Made by a program: the position numbers and the translations under genes. A stretch of 64,000 nucleotides of DNA from Pseudonocardia sp. MH-G8 (GTDB taxonomy: Bacteria > Actinomycetota > Actinomycetes > Mycobacteriales > Pseudonocardiaceae), in contig NZ_NKYF01000036.1 in the NCBI RefSeq assembly GCF_002262885.1, positions 1 to 64,000 on the forward strand, given 5' to 3'. A model generated the notes under the pieces. It saw nothing but the letters and a program-made list of their open reading frames with translations, searched no databases and was not told where the DNA came from. Each line of letters opens with the position of its first letter. Positions within the stretch are counted from its first letter, which is position 1. This document shows positions 23,621-34,098 of the stretch, one piece after another.

Positions 23621-24397
23621 TCAGCTCCAGCCGCCGTCGGCTTCGACGGTTGTGCCGGTGATGAATGATGCTTCCGGGGAGAGCAGGAACGCGACCACAG
23701 CGGCGATTTCCTCTGGACGACCCAGCCGACCGAGTGCGCTCATCGAGCGGATGAGCGCGTCGAACGGCATGTGGGCGAGTGCAGCTGGGGTGTAGTCGGC
23801 GCTGTAGCGGGTTGCCATGCGGGTGGCGGTGGCGCCGGGGGCGATGGCGTTGATGGCGATGTCCCGCTCGGCCAGTTCGGGAGCCAGATTGCGCACCATG
23901 GCCGAGATGGCGGCCTTGCTCGCCGCGTACAGGGCGTGGTGGGAGATCGCCAGGCGGGCACTGACCGAGGAGCTGAGCACGATCCGGCCGCCGTCGGTCA
24001 TCGCGGCCACCGCCGCCTGGGTGACGAACAGCTGGCCGGCCACGTTGGTCTGGAAGAGGAGATCGAAGTCGGCCTGGGTGATGGTCTCCAGCGCTCCGAA
24101 GTGCTCGACCCCCGCGTTGCTGACCAACAGGTCCAAGCCGCCGAACGCCGAGACCACCGCGCCGACCAACTCGTGGGTCTGCTCCGCGTCCCTGACGTCG
24201 CCGGGGAAGGCCGACGCGGCCCACCCCCGGTCGGTCAGTTCGCCGACGAGCGCATCGGCGGCAGCGCGATCGGATCGGTAGTTCACCGCGACGGTGACTC
24301 CCTGGGAGGCCAGGCGCCGCACGATCGCGGCGCCGATCCCGCTGCTGCCTCCGGTGACCAGGGCTCGCTTGCCCGCCAGGGTCGGTGTCGATGTCAT
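23621..24397 (-). CDS. Short-chain dehydrogenase/reductase (SDR)
   Basis: A 258-residue classical SDR. The cofactor motif is TGGSSGIG with a following VNYRSDRAA, which suggests NADP(H) preference. NAG occurs in VSNAGVEHFG, and the active-site residues are Ser in LSSSVS and YAASK. The C-terminal pattern GRLGRPEEIAAVVAFLLSPE is canonical. The ATG at 24397 follows GAGGGAG by 4-5 nt. It is divergent from the MarR gene; an operator-like TGACTAA element lies at 24463-24477. Confidence 0.92.
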   Translation of the reverse strand: MTSTPTLAGKRALVTGGSSGIGAAIVRRLASQGVTVAVNYRSDRAAADALVGELTDRGWAASAFPGDVRDAEQTHELVGAVVSAFGGLDLLVSNAGVEHFGALETITQADFDLLFQTNVAGQLFVTQAAVAAMTDGGRIVLSSSVSARLAISHHALYAASKAAISAMVRNLAPELAERDIAINAIAPGATATRMATRYSADYTPAALAHMPFDALIRSMSALGRLGRPEEIAAVVAFLLSPEASFITGTTVEADGGWS

Positions 24398-24462
24398 GGT
24401 GCTCCCTCTGTTCTCGCTGTCCGTGTCGTCGCGCTGGATGTGCGCCAGCTGGTCAGACATAT

Positions 24463-24477
24463 TGACTAATCTAGCCA
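24463..24477. promoter_or_regulatory. MarR operator-like element upstream of the SDR
   Basis: TGACTAATCTAGCCA is an imperfect inverted repeat. It matches the perfect palindrome TGACTAATTTAGTCA at 25179-25193 at 13 of 15 positions. It lies 66 bp before the SDR start and overlaps a possible minus-strand -10 (TAGATT). Confidence 0.6.
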
Positions 24478-24613
24478 TCGAAGGGCTCCAGCGGCAACCG
24501 GTCCGGCATCACTGACGACGGCAGGTGGCAGGCGCAGCGCCGCGCAGACGGCCCGGCGGTCCTGTCGGCGGTGATCCGGTGCGGCGGCGGTGGCGACGTA
24601 GGGTGTGTTCCTC

Positions 24614-25090
24614 ATGGGGCGGGTGGGCGATGGAGTCGAGAACGGGATGAACGAGGCGCAGCGGGTGGACCTGGGGGTGGCGTTGTTCATCCCGTACCGG
24701 TACATGGAGGACCGGGTTTTCCGGGTCCTCCAAGAGGCCGGGTTCGATGACTGGACCCTGGCCCAGTGCCGGGTGTTCCAACGCATCGCCCCGGACGGCA
24801 TGCGCCTCACGGACCTCGCTGACCAGGCACAATTGACCAAGCAGAGCGCCGGCGTGCTGGTCGATCAACTGGAGCGCTTGGGCTACGTCCGCCGGGTCCC
24901 CGACCCGACCGACGGGCGCGCCCGGTTGATCGTGATCGAGCAGCGTGGCCGCCGGGCCGCCGAGTTGGCCATCGCGACCTCGGCGGAGATCCTCTCGGAG
25001 TGGAAGGCCTACCTGGGCACCCGCAACTTCACGTTGTTGCACCAGATCCTCGATCAACTCCGCGAGATCACCGACCCCTACGCGCGGTAG
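24614..25090 (+). CDS. MarR-family transcriptional regulator
   Basis: A 158-residue regulator. FDDWTLAQCRVFQRIAPDGM, LTDLADQAQLTKQSAGVLVD and the wing RRVPDPTDGRARLIV give the canonical MarR winged helix. The single Cys in the first helix could be redox-active. I use the ATG at 24614: a -10-like TAGGGT ends about 9 nt before it, fitting a short or absent leader. An ATG at 24647 is the alternative. Similar operators lie in front of the divergent SDR and the NmrA-type reductase at 25287, so it probably controls both. Confidence 0.88.
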   Translation: MGRVGDGVENGMNEAQRVDLGVALFIPYRYMEDRVFRVLQEAGFDDWTLAQCRVFQRIAPDGMRLTDLADQAQLTKQSAGVLVDQLERLGYVRRVPDPTDGRARLIVIEQRGRRAAELAIATSAEILSEWKAYLGTRNFTLLHQILDQLREITDPYAR

Positions 25091-25159
25091 ACCCCGGCCG
25101 CGCCGGGTCGTCCGCCGAGCCTCCGTGGTCCGCGGGTGACCGCAGGCTCCCGCTCGGCC

Positions 25160-25204
25160 TTGACATCGTCAGAGTCATTGACTAATTTAGTCAGAGACTC
25201 TGAC
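25160..25204 (+). promoter_or_regulatory. Repressible promoter: consensus -35/-10 overlapped by a 37-bp palindrome
   Basis: TTGACA (25160-25165) and TAATTT (25183-25188) are 17 bp apart. The region 25168-25204 is one palindrome centred on 25186. Its outer 9-bp arms are GTCAGAGTC and GACTCTGAC, and its inner 7-bp arms are TGACTAA and TTAGTCA, all perfect; only two base pairs on each side break the symmetry. A dimer bound here would block the -10. The downstream target is the reductase at 25287. Confidence 0.85.
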
Positions 25205-25286
25205 GACTGTGTCGGCCTCCGAGGTCCTCGCCGCACGCACCGGGGGTCTTCGCCCGCATCGCACTCCTTGATCGAGAGGCAACACC

Positions 25287-26156
25287 GTGTCCACTGTCAT
25301 CACCGGCGCATCAGGCCAGCTGGGCCGGCTCGTCGTGCAAGAACTCCTCGCCACCGGAACGCCGGTGGCTCAGGTCGTGGCCACCGGCCGAGACATCGAC
25401 AAGCTCGCCGACCTCGCACGCGAAGGGGTCACGGTGCGGCGCGCGGACTTCGCCGACCCGGTCACCCTCGACGACGCTTTCGCGGGCGCCGACGCGCTGC
25501 TGCTGGTCTCGACGACGACGGTGGGGGAGCGGTTCGACAACCACCGCAACGCCATCGACGCGGCGGCCCGCGCGGGTGTGTCCCGGATCGTGTACACCAG
25601 CATCGTCAACGCCTCGACCGCGCGGATGACGCTCGCCGACGAACATCGCCGCACCGAGGACTACCTGCGTGACAGCGGTGCGGCGTTCGTCATCCTGCGC
25701 AACGGGTGGTACCTGGAGAACTACACCGACCAGCTCCCGATGATCATCCGGTACGGCGCGTTGCTGGGCAGTGCGCACGACGGTCTCGTCAGCGCGGCGG
25801 GCCGACGCGACTACGCGGCAGCCGCCGCCGCGGTGCTGACGCAGGACGGGCACCTGGGAGCGACCTACGAGCTCGGGGGAACGCCGTTCACCCTCACCGA
25901 ACTCGCCGCCACGATCAGCGACGTGCTCGGCACCCCCATCGCCTACCAGGACATGTCGGTCGCCGACTACGCCGGCGCCCTGACCGCTGCGGGGCTGCCC
26001 CCGGAGATGGCCGCCTCCGTCGCCGACGCCGACGCCGGCCTGGCTCGCGGAGAGTTGTTCACCGGCGGCGACGACCTGGTGAAGCTCATCGGCCGGCCGG
26101 CGACCACGGCGCACGAGGCCTTCCGGCACGCCGTGACCATCGGGGAGTCACGGTGA
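25287..26156 (+). CDS. NmrA-type NAD(P)-binding reductase (quinone oxidoreductase-like)
   Basis: A 289-residue atypical SDR. The Rossmann motif is TGASGQLGRLVVQELL; LLVSTTTVGERFDNHRNAID and RNGWYLENYTDQL are typical of the QOR2/NmrA-like quinone reductases. It probably reduces quinones with NADPH. The GTG start follows GAGAGG by 8 nt. Its promoter carries the strongest palindrome of the window and would be derepressed when the MarR protein binds its signal, plausibly an electrophile or quinone. The stop overlaps the hemerythrin start by 4 bp. Confidence 0.88.
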   Translation: MSTVITGASGQLGRLVVQELLATGTPVAQVVATGRDIDKLADLAREGVTVRRADFADPVTLDDAFAGADALLLVSTTTVGERFDNHRNAIDAAARAGVSRIVYTSIVNASTARMTLADEHRRTEDYLRDSGAAFVILRNGWYLENYTDQLPMIIRYGALLGSAHDGLVSAAGRRDYAAAAAAVLTQDGHLGATYELGGTPFTLTELAATISDVLGTPIAYQDMSVADYAGALTAAGLPPEMAASVADADAGLARGELFTGGDDLVKLIGRPATTAHEAFRHAVTIGESR

Positions 26157-26803
26157 GCACCGCCGGCCCGGGCGTCGACACCCACGAGATGGTCCTTATC
26201 CACCGCGTCATCCGGCGCGAGTTCGGTCAGCTCCCCCGCCTGCTCCGCTCCGCGGCCGACGACCGGGCGCGGTCCAAGGCCGTCGGCGCGCACGCCCGGG
26301 AGATGTTGGACTTCCTCCACACGCACCACACCGGCGAGGACGAACTGCTCTTTCCCCTGCTGCGCGAGCGAGCCGCGCTCGACCCGCAGCTGATGGACCG
26401 GATGGATGTACAGCACACGCAGATCAACGACGCCGTCGCTGCCGTCGGGGCGCAGTTGCCGGCGTGGACGGCGAGCGCGGACGCTGCCGCCGGTGAGCAG
26501 ATGGCGGCCCTCATCGACGCCACGATGCCGACCCTGGTCGATCACCTCGCCGAGGAGGAGCAGGAACTGCTCCCGATCGTCTCGGTCACACTGACGCAGA
26601 GCGAGTGGGACGCGCTCGGCAAGCACGGCATGAGCGCGATTCCCGTCACGCGGCGGCTGGTCATCCTCGGCCACATCACCGAGGAAGCCGATGACGCGGA
26701 ACGGCAGAGGTTCATGCAGGTCGTGCCGGCCCCAGCTCGTCTGGTCTACAAGCTGATCGGCCACCGCCAGTTCACCCGCGAAACCGCCGCGATCCGCGGT
26801 TGA
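26153..26803 (+). CDS. Hemerythrin HHE-domain protein
   Basis: A 216-residue four-helix protein that binds a di-iron centre. Likely ligands are His in MVLIHRVIRREF, His/Glu in LHTHHTGEDELLFP, His in MDVQHTQIN and His/Glu in LVDHLAEEEQELLP. Bacterial HHE proteins act in oxygen, NO or redox sensing or as iron stores. The GTG overlaps the previous stop (GTGA), so it is co-translated with the quinone reductase and shares its MarR-controlled promoter. The C-terminal ~60 residues resemble the tail of actinobacterial hemerythrins. Confidence 0.88.
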   Translation: MSTAGPGVDTHEMVLIHRVIRREFGQLPRLLRSAADDRARSKAVGAHAREMLDFLHTHHTGEDELLFPLLRERAALDPQLMDRMDVQHTQINDAVAAVGAQLPAWTASADAAAGEQMAALIDATMPTLVDHLAEEEQELLPIVSVTLTQSEWDALGKHGMSAIPVTRRLVILGHITEEADDAERQRFMQVVPAPARLVYKLIGHRQFTRETAAIRG

Positions 26804-26879
26804 CCCGTGCGCCGGGTGAACCCGAACCGCGGGTAGCGCTCGGGGTGGCACCCGGCCGATCGCCGGCAACCTGTGTTCT

Positions 26880-26895
26880 GGACTTGATCCAGTCC
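26880..26895. promoter_or_regulatory. Putative FurA operator
   Basis: GGACTTGATCCAGTCC is a 16-bp palindrome with one mismatched pair and ends 15 nt before the furA start codon. Autoregulation of furA-katG from such a site is known in mycobacteria and streptomycetes; binding here is inferred. Confidence 0.6.
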
Positions 26896-26910
26896 GTTCT
26901 GCGTGCTGAG

Positions 26911-27354
26911 ATGCGTGTCGTGCAGAACCCGCCGCAGGCCGAACGTCTCCTGCGTGACGCCACGCTGCGCGTCACCGCGCCGCGCAAGGCCGTGCTCTCG
27001 GCGGTGCACGAGCACCCGCACGCCGACACCGAGACCCTGCTCGCGGCGACGCGGGCGCGGCTCGGATCGGTGTCGCACCAGGCCGTCTACGACGTCCTGC
27101 GGGCCCTCACCGACGCCGGCCTGGTCCGCCGCATCCAGCCGGCGGGCTCGGTCGCCCGTTACGAGGCGCGGGTGGGCGACAACCACCACCACCTCGTGTG
27201 CCGCTCCTGCGGAGCGGTGAGCGACGTCGACTGCGCCAGCGGCGAGGCCCCGTGCCTGGCGCCGTCCGACGACGGTGGCTTCGAGGTCGACGAGGCCGAG
27301 ATCGTCTATTGGGGTCTCTGCCCCGCCTGCCAGTCCCCGCCCGCGGGGCGCTGA
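26911..27354 (+). CDS. furA: FurA-type redox/iron regulator
   Basis: A 147-residue Fur-family repressor. The N-terminal winged helix contains LRVTAPRKAVLSAVHEHPHA and SHQAVYDVLRALTDAGLV. The metal sites are HHHLVCRSCGAVSDVDC and the C-terminal CPAC. Immediately upstream of katG, FurA proteins repress katG and are released by peroxide oxidation of the metal site. I use the ATG at 26911, which gives the usual family length and places the palindrome 26880-26895 at the promoter; the longer frame overlaps the hemerythrin gene. Confidence 0.9.
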   Translation: MRVVQNPPQAERLLRDATLRVTAPRKAVLSAVHEHPHADTETLLAATRARLGSVSHQAVYDVLRALTDAGLVRRIQPAGSVARYEARVGDNHHHLVCRSCGAVSDVDCASGEAPCLAPSDDGGFEVDEAEIVYWGLCPACQSPPAGR

Positions 27355-27408
27355 GCGCGCGCCCGCACGACGAGACGAACCACCACAGGCTCCTGAGGAA
27401 GGACTGAC

Positions 27409-29613
<2,205 letters not shown>

Positions 29614-29624
29614 CAGCCCGCTCT

Positions 29625-29670
29625 GACGACGCCCCGGTTCGCCGCACCAGCGGCGGGCCGGGGCGTCGTC
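29625..29670. terminator. Long hairpin terminator after katG
   Basis: GACGACGCCCCGG (29625-29637) pairs perfectly with CCGGGGCGTCGTC (29658-29670). An inner stem CGCCGC/GCGGCG closes on an ACCA loop. It begins 11 nt after the katG stop and can also serve the convergent LacI gene. Confidence 0.8.
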
Positions 29671-29750
29671 GATCCGGCCGGTGATGCATGAGGGCGGACG
29701 ACCAGGTGTGCTGCGCGTGTTCACCACTTCTGGCGATCACGACGCGAGAA

Positions 29751-30782
29751 TCAGCCCGGTGCGGCCTCCACCACCAGCCGTCGGGTGGACGCACGCTCGA
29801 TGATCGTGGGCCGGACGGGGACGGCGACGTCGGCCGGCGCGCCGCCGGACAGCTGGGCGAGCACGGCGTCCACCGCGGCGGCGCCGAGCTCGACCAGCGG
29901 CATCGCGACGGTGGTGAGCGGCGGGTCGAGGTAGTCCGCCAGCGGGAGGTCGTCGTAGGAGACGACGGAGACGTCCTCGGGGATGTGCAGGCCGCAGGTC
30001 CGGATGCCGTGCAGAGCGCCGACGGCCTGGCCGAGCGTGCTGCAGTAGATCGCGGTGGGCCGCGACTCCCGGCTCAGTAGCTGGGCCGCGGCCGTGGCGC
30101 CGCCCTCCTCGCTGAAGGGCCCGTGCGCGACGTGTCCGGGCTCCAGGCCGAGCTCCGTCAGCTGTTCGACGAAGCCCTGCTCCCGCGCGCGGGCGGGCTG
30201 CAGGTCCGGCGGGCCCGACACCAGCCCGATGCGGCGGTGGCCGAGGTCGTGCAGGTGCCGCACCGCTACGGCGCTCGCCGCGGCCAGGTCCATCCCGACG
30301 TTGCGGCCCGAGCCGGGGACCTCGCGGTTGACGAACACGTGGGGGATTCCGGCCAGCCGCGACGAGGAGAGCAGGCGGTGGTCCGGGCGGGCCGAGGCGA
30401 TGAGCAGGCCGTCGACCCGGCCGGTGTCCACCAGGTCGGTGAACGCCTCGTCGGCCTCGTCGTCGGCGGTGTCCTCGGCGAGAAGCACCACGTAGCCCTG
30501 CTGGCGGGCACGGCGGTAGGCGCCTCGGATGATGCGCGAGTACACGGGGTTGCTCAGGTCCGGGATCAGCAGCGCGAGTGCGCGCGCCTCGGCGCCGGCC
30601 AGTGCCCGGGCGCCGGCGTGTGCGCGATAGCCGAGCTCGGCGGCGGCGGCGAGTACGCGTTGGCGCGTCTCCGGCCGGACGTTCAGGGTGGGGTCCGCGT
30701 TCAGCACGCGCGAGGCGACCGACTTGGTGACGCCGCCGCGCGCAGCCACGTCGACCAGACGTACGCGTTCCCCGTCAGCCAT
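29751..30782 (-). CDS. LacI-family transcriptional repressor
   Basis: A 343-residue regulator. The N-terminal HTH is VRLVDVAARGGVTKSVASRV followed by the hinge helix RALAGAEARALALLIPDL. The C-terminal periplasmic-binding-protein-like domain contains DGLLIASARPDHRLL and VSYDDLPLADYLDPPLTTV. The ATG at 30782 is the natural start. Two AAACCGGTTT-type palindromes lie between it and the divergent enolase-superfamily gene, so it probably represses itself and the dehydratase/MFS operon until a sugar acid or related inducer binds. Confidence 0.93.
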   Translation of the reverse strand: MADGERVRLVDVAARGGVTKSVASRVLNADPTLNVRPETRQRVLAAAAELGYRAHAGARALAGAEARALALLIPDLSNPVYSRIIRGAYRRARQQGYVVLLAEDTADDEADEAFTDLVDTGRVDGLLIASARPDHRLLSSSRLAGIPHVFVNREVPGSGRNVGMDLAAASAVAVRHLHDLGHRRIGLVSGPPDLQPARAREQGFVEQLTELGLEPGHVAHGPFSEEGGATAAAQLLSRESRPTAIYCSTLGQAVGALHGIRTCGLHIPEDVSVVSYDDLPLADYLDPPLTTVAMPLVELGAAAVDAVLAQLSGGAPADVAVPVRPTIIERASTRRLVVEAAPG

Positions 30783-30809
30783 CGATCCTCCCGGCGCGGA
30801 GGCTAGCGT

Positions 30810-30827
30810 GGAAAACCGGTTGTTTCC
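30810..30827. promoter_or_regulatory. LacI operator 1
   Basis: GGAAAACCGGTTGTTTCC is an 18-bp palindrome with one mismatched pair and a central CCGG, the classic LacI/GalR half-site arrangement. It lies 28 bp before the LacI start codon, so it can act in autoregulation. Confidence 0.85.
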
Positions 30828-30887
30828 AGCAGGTTCTGCCGCCCGGGGGTTGACGGATGCCCGGTCGACGAGTCATCGTCGGACTCA

Positions 30888-30902
30888 GGAAACCGGTTTT
30901 CC
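30888..30902. promoter_or_regulatory. LacI operator 2
   Basis: GGAAACCGGTTTTCC shares the AAACCGGTTT core with operator 1. It lies 38 bp before the enolase-superfamily start, with its CCGG centre about 76 bp from that of operator 1, so looping between two repressor dimers is possible. Confidence 0.85.
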
Positions 30903-30940
30903 GGATCGCCTCTCTGCCGATGACCAGTCCGGGAGGGCTC

Positions 30941-32041
30941 GTGTCCACTGTCGTCTCCGTCCGCACAGACTTCTTCCAGGTGCCGCTCCCCGTGGTCCTG
31001 ACCGACTCGACCCACGGCGTCATCCCCCACTTCGAGCTCGTCACCGTCCGGGTCGAGGACTCCGACGGGGCCACCGGGCTCGGCTACACCTACGCGGTCA
31101 ACTCCGGCGCCGAGGCGTTCGCGGTGCTGATCGACCGGTACCTCACCCCGGTGCTCACCGGGGAGGACGTCGACCGCACCGAGCACCTGTGGCAGCGGAT
31201 GTGGTGGGTGCTGCACTACGGCGGCCGCGGCGGCCACGCGACGTCGGCGATCTCCGCGGTCGACATCGCCCTGTGGGACCTGCGGGCGCGCCGGGCCGGG
31301 CAGCCGCTGTGGCGCTTCTTCGGCGGCTACGACCCGCGCGTGCCCGTCTACGCGGGGGGCATCGACCTCGACTTCCCGGTCGGGCAGTTGCTCGAGCAGG
31401 CCGACCGGTTCCAGGCGGATGGCTTCCGGGCGATCAAGATGAAGGTCGGGCGGCCCGACTGGCGCGAGGACGTCGAGCGGGTGCGCCGGATGCGCGAGCA
31501 CCTCGGCGACGGCTTCCCGCTGATGGTCGACGCCAACATGAAGTGGAGCGCCGACCAGGCGATCCGGACGGCGCGGGCGCTCGCGGAGTTCGACCTGGTA
31601 TGGCTCGAGGAGCCGACCATCCCCGACGACGTCGCGGGCCACGTGCGGGTGCTGCGCGACGGCGGGCTGCCCGTCGCGACCGGGGAGAACCTGCACACCC
31701 TGTACGAGTTCCAGAACATGATCTCGGCCGGTGCGGTGACCTTCCCCGAGCCGGACGTCTGCAACGTGGGCGGGATGACCGTGTTCCGCAAGGTCGCGGC
31801 GCTGGCCGAGGCGCACAACCTGCCCGTGACCTCGCACGGCGCCCACGACCTCACCGTGCACCTGATGGCCGCCGCCCCCAACCGCACCTACATGGAGGCC
31901 CACGGCTTCGGGCTGGAGCGCTACCTCGCCGAGCCGCTGGAGATCGTCGACGGCATGGCGATCGCCCCCGAACGGCCCGGGCACGGCCTCACCTTCGACT
32001 TCGACGGGCTCGAGGCGCACCGGGTGGGGGGCGCGTCATGA
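30941..32041 (+). CDS. Enolase-superfamily protein, mandelate racemase/sugar-acid dehydratase group
   Basis: A predicted 366-residue enzyme. The N-terminal capping domain is followed by the barrel with catalytic Lys in AIKMKVGRPDW, metal ligands Asp in LMVDANMKWS, Glu in VWLEEPTIPDD and Glu in ATGENLHTLYE, and the general acid/base His in PVTSHGAHDLTVH. This set fits the mandelate racemase subgroup, which includes many acid-sugar dehydratases. I use the GTG at 30941 after GGGAGGG; an ATG at 30920 is possible. It is translationally coupled to an anion:cation-symporter-type MFS gene and repressed by LacI, which supports carbohydrate-acid use. Confidence 0.85.
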   Translation: MSTVVSVRTDFFQVPLPVVLTDSTHGVIPHFELVTVRVEDSDGATGLGYTYAVNSGAEAFAVLIDRYLTPVLTGEDVDRTEHLWQRMWWVLHYGGRGGHATSAISAVDIALWDLRARRAGQPLWRFFGGYDPRVPVYAGGIDLDFPVGQLLEQADRFQADGFRAIKMKVGRPDWREDVERVRRMREHLGDGFPLMVDANMKWSADQAIRTARALAEFDLVWLEEPTIPDDVAGHVRVLRDGGLPVATGENLHTLYEFQNMISAGAVTFPEPDVCNVGGMTVFRKVAALAEAHNLPVTSHGAHDLTVHLMAAAPNRTYMEAHGFGLERYLAEPLEIVDGMAIAPERPGHGLTFDFDGLEAHRVGGAS

Positions 32042-33354
32042 CGAAGAACGTCGCCGCGCCGGCCGCTCGCCGCACGATCACGGGCTTCCGCTGGGCCGTG
32101 CTGGGCACCAACGCCTCGGTCCTCGTGCTCAACTACGGCGACCGCGCCGCCATCGGCGTCGCGGCCCCGCTGATCATCGCCGAGTTCGGCTTCAGCAAGG
32201 GCACGATGGGGCTGATCCTCGGCGCCTTCGCGCTCACCTACGCCCCGGCGTGCTTCCTCGGCGGCTGGGCGTCGGACAGGTACGGGCCGCGGAAGACCAT
32301 GACGGTGGCGGTCGCGTGGTGGTCGCTGTTCACCGCGGCCACCGCGCTGTGCTTCAACACCGCCACGTTCCTGCTCCAGCGGCTGATGTTCGGTCTCGGC
32401 GAGGGTCCGCAGGGCGCCACCACGGCCCGCACGATGCGCAACTGGTTCCCGCAGCGGGAGTACGCGACCGCGGTCGGGTTCTCCTTCGCGTTCAACCCGC
32501 TCGGCGCGGCGATCGGGATCCCGGTGGTGAGCTGGTTGCTGCTGCTGTTCGACAACGAGTGGCGGTGGCCGTTCGTCGTCCTCGGTGTCGTGGGCCTGCT
32601 GGTCGCGCTGCTCTGGTACGGCGTCGTGCGCGACCGGCCCGAGCAGCACCCGCTGGTCACCGACGCGGAGCTCCGCCACATCACCTCCGACGCCATGGCG
32701 CCGGAACTGGAGACGGACGCGGACGAGGCCGTGCCGTCGCTGCGCTCCTACCTGCGCCACCGCTCGGTCTGGAGCAACGCGCTGGCGTTCTTCGGGTTCA
32801 GCTGGATCCTGTTCATGTTCCTGTCCTGGTACCCGGTCTTCCTGGTCGAGCAGCACGGTGTCGACCTCGCCGACCTGGCGTGGGCGGGGTCGCTGCCCTG
32901 GATCGCCGGCGCCGTCGGCACCGCACTCGGCGGTGTCCTGTCCGACCGCCTCGTGCGCCGCACCGGTGCGGTGTTCGCGACGCGCAAGTGGATCGCCGTG
33001 GTCTGCCTCGGCGGCGCCGCGCTGCTCGTGGTGCCCATCGCCGTGGTCGGCTCCACCGCCGGGGCGGTCGCGCTGCTCACCGTCGCGCTGCTGCTGCTGT
33101 ACCTGAGCAACGTCCAGTTCTTCGCCCTCGTCGCGGCCTCCGTCCACACCGCCCGGCTCGGGAGCGTCACGGGTTTCGTGCACTTCTGCGCGAACTGCGC
33201 CGCGATCGTCGCGCCCGTCCTGACCGGGTTCCTCGTGCAGGACCTCGGGTCCTGGGTGCTGGCGTTCGGGGTGGCCGCCGGGCTCGCGCTGCTCGGGGCA
33301 GTGGCGCTCGCCTTCGCGCAGCCGCGCCCCGCGGTCACCTCCGCATCCGCATGA
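32038..33354 (+). CDS. MFS transporter of the anion:cation symporter (ACS) type
   Basis: A 438-residue permease with 12 predicted membrane segments. LNYGDRAAIGVAAPLI in TM1, WASDRYGPRKTMTVAVAWWS after TM2 and FGLGEGPQGATTARTMRNWF in TM4 are typical of the ACS family that imports galactonate, glucarate or phthalate. The ATG overlaps the stop of the preceding gene (ATGA). With the enolase-superfamily enzyme it forms a LacI-controlled uptake-and-dehydration unit, probably for a sugar acid. Confidence 0.9.
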   Translation: MTKNVAAPAARRTITGFRWAVLGTNASVLVLNYGDRAAIGVAAPLIIAEFGFSKGTMGLILGAFALTYAPACFLGGWASDRYGPRKTMTVAVAWWSLFTAATALCFNTATFLLQRLMFGLGEGPQGATTARTMRNWFPQREYATAVGFSFAFNPLGAAIGIPVVSWLLLLFDNEWRWPFVVLGVVGLLVALLWYGVVRDRPEQHPLVTDAELRHITSDAMAPELETDADEAVPSLRSYLRHRSVWSNALAFFGFSWILFMFLSWYPVFLVEQHGVDLADLAWAGSLPWIAGAVGTALGGVLSDRLVRRTGAVFATRKWIAVVCLGGAALLVVPIAVVGSTAGAVALLTVALLLLYLSNVQFFALVAASVHTARLGSVTGFVHFCANCAAIVAPVLTGFLVQDLGSWVLAFGVAAGLALLGAVALAFAQPRPAVTSASA

Positions 33355-33367
33355 CCCGGCGCGTTGC

Positions 33368-33778
33368 TCAGGCCGGTCCGGCGACGACGCGGGCGAGGCG
33401 GGGCAGGACGTCGTCGCGCCAGCCTGGCCCCATGCGGTCGAAGGCGTCGCGGCTGCGCTTGTCGTCGAGGTCGAAGCCGGAGTGCTCCAGCAGCAGCCGG
33501 GTGCCGGTGCCCTCCGCGACCAGGGTCCAGGTCAGCGTCCAGTTGCCGTTGAAGGTGTAGACGAACCGCTCGTGCGGCTGGACGTCGATCACCTCGCACG
33601 CCACGGCACCCCAGCCGGGCATCTGCAGGTGGAAGGTGTGCCCGGGCACGGCGGCGACGTCGCCGGGGGCCCACCAGCGGGCGAGCAGTTCCGGTTCGGT
33701 CAGGCCGCGCCACACCTTCGCGGGTGGTGCGGCGATGAACTGGTCGACGGTGATGGTGGTGGTGCGGGTGTCGGTCAT
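33368..33778 (-). CDS. SRPBCC/AHSA1-type domain protein
   Basis: A 136-residue START-like protein. ITVDQFIAAPPAKVWRGLTE and PELLARWWAPGDV open the fold, and LEHSGFDLDD plus a GWRDDVLPRLARVV C-terminal helix close it. Such proteins paired with ArsR regulators are common; they bind hydrophobic ligands in a helix-grip cavity, but few have known roles. The start overlaps the ArsR stop by 4 bp, so both come from the promoter at 34099-34128. Confidence 0.88.
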   Translation of the reverse strand: MTDTRTTTITVDQFIAAPPAKVWRGLTEPELLARWWAPGDVAAVPGHTFHLQMPGWGAVACEVIDVQPHERFVYTFNGNWTLTWTLVAEGTGTRLLLEHSGFDLDDKRSRDAFDRMGPGWRDDVLPRLARVVAGPA

Positions 33779-34092
33779 GGGGATTCCTCGCCCTCGATCG
33801 TGTCGGCGAGTGCCCGCAGGCGTTCGCGCCAGAACCGTTCGAACGGGTGCAGCCAGTCGCTGAGCTGTTCCAGCGGCGCCGCCGTGAGGTGGTAGCGCCG
33901 TTGGCGTCCGACGGGTTCGTCGGCGACGAGTTCGGCTCGCCGCAGCACTTGCAGGTGTTCGGCGACGGCGGGACGGCTCAGGTCGAACTGGCCTGCCAGG
34001 TCGCCTGCGGTGCGGGGCCCCTCGGAGAGCAGCTCCAGCAGCCGTCGGCGCACCGGGTTGGCCAGCGCGAGGAACACGGCGTCATCGGACAC
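33775..34092 (-). CDS. ArsR-family regulator paired with SRPBCC protein
   Basis: A 105-residue winged-helix regulator. VFLALANPVRRRLLELLSEG and DLSRPAVAEHLQVLRRAELV are canonical, and GRQRRYHLTAAPLEQLSDWL follows the wing. No metal-binding Cys is present, as expected for the organic-sensing ArsR group. Its GTG lies 6 nt after TAACGT, so the message is probably leaderless. The promoter contains a 7-bp-arm palindrome, suggesting autorepression. Confidence 0.9.
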   Translation of the reverse strand: MSDDAVFLALANPVRRRLLELLSEGPRTAGDLAGQFDLSRPAVAEHLQVLRRAELVADEPVGRQRRYHLTAAPLEQLSDWLHPFERFWRERLRALADTIEGEESP

Positions 34093-34098
34093 GCCGTC

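Noticed and set aside
32250..33560. 436-codon plus-strand frame inside the MFS gene
   Set aside because: Shadow frame in high-GC DNA without any recognisable motif.
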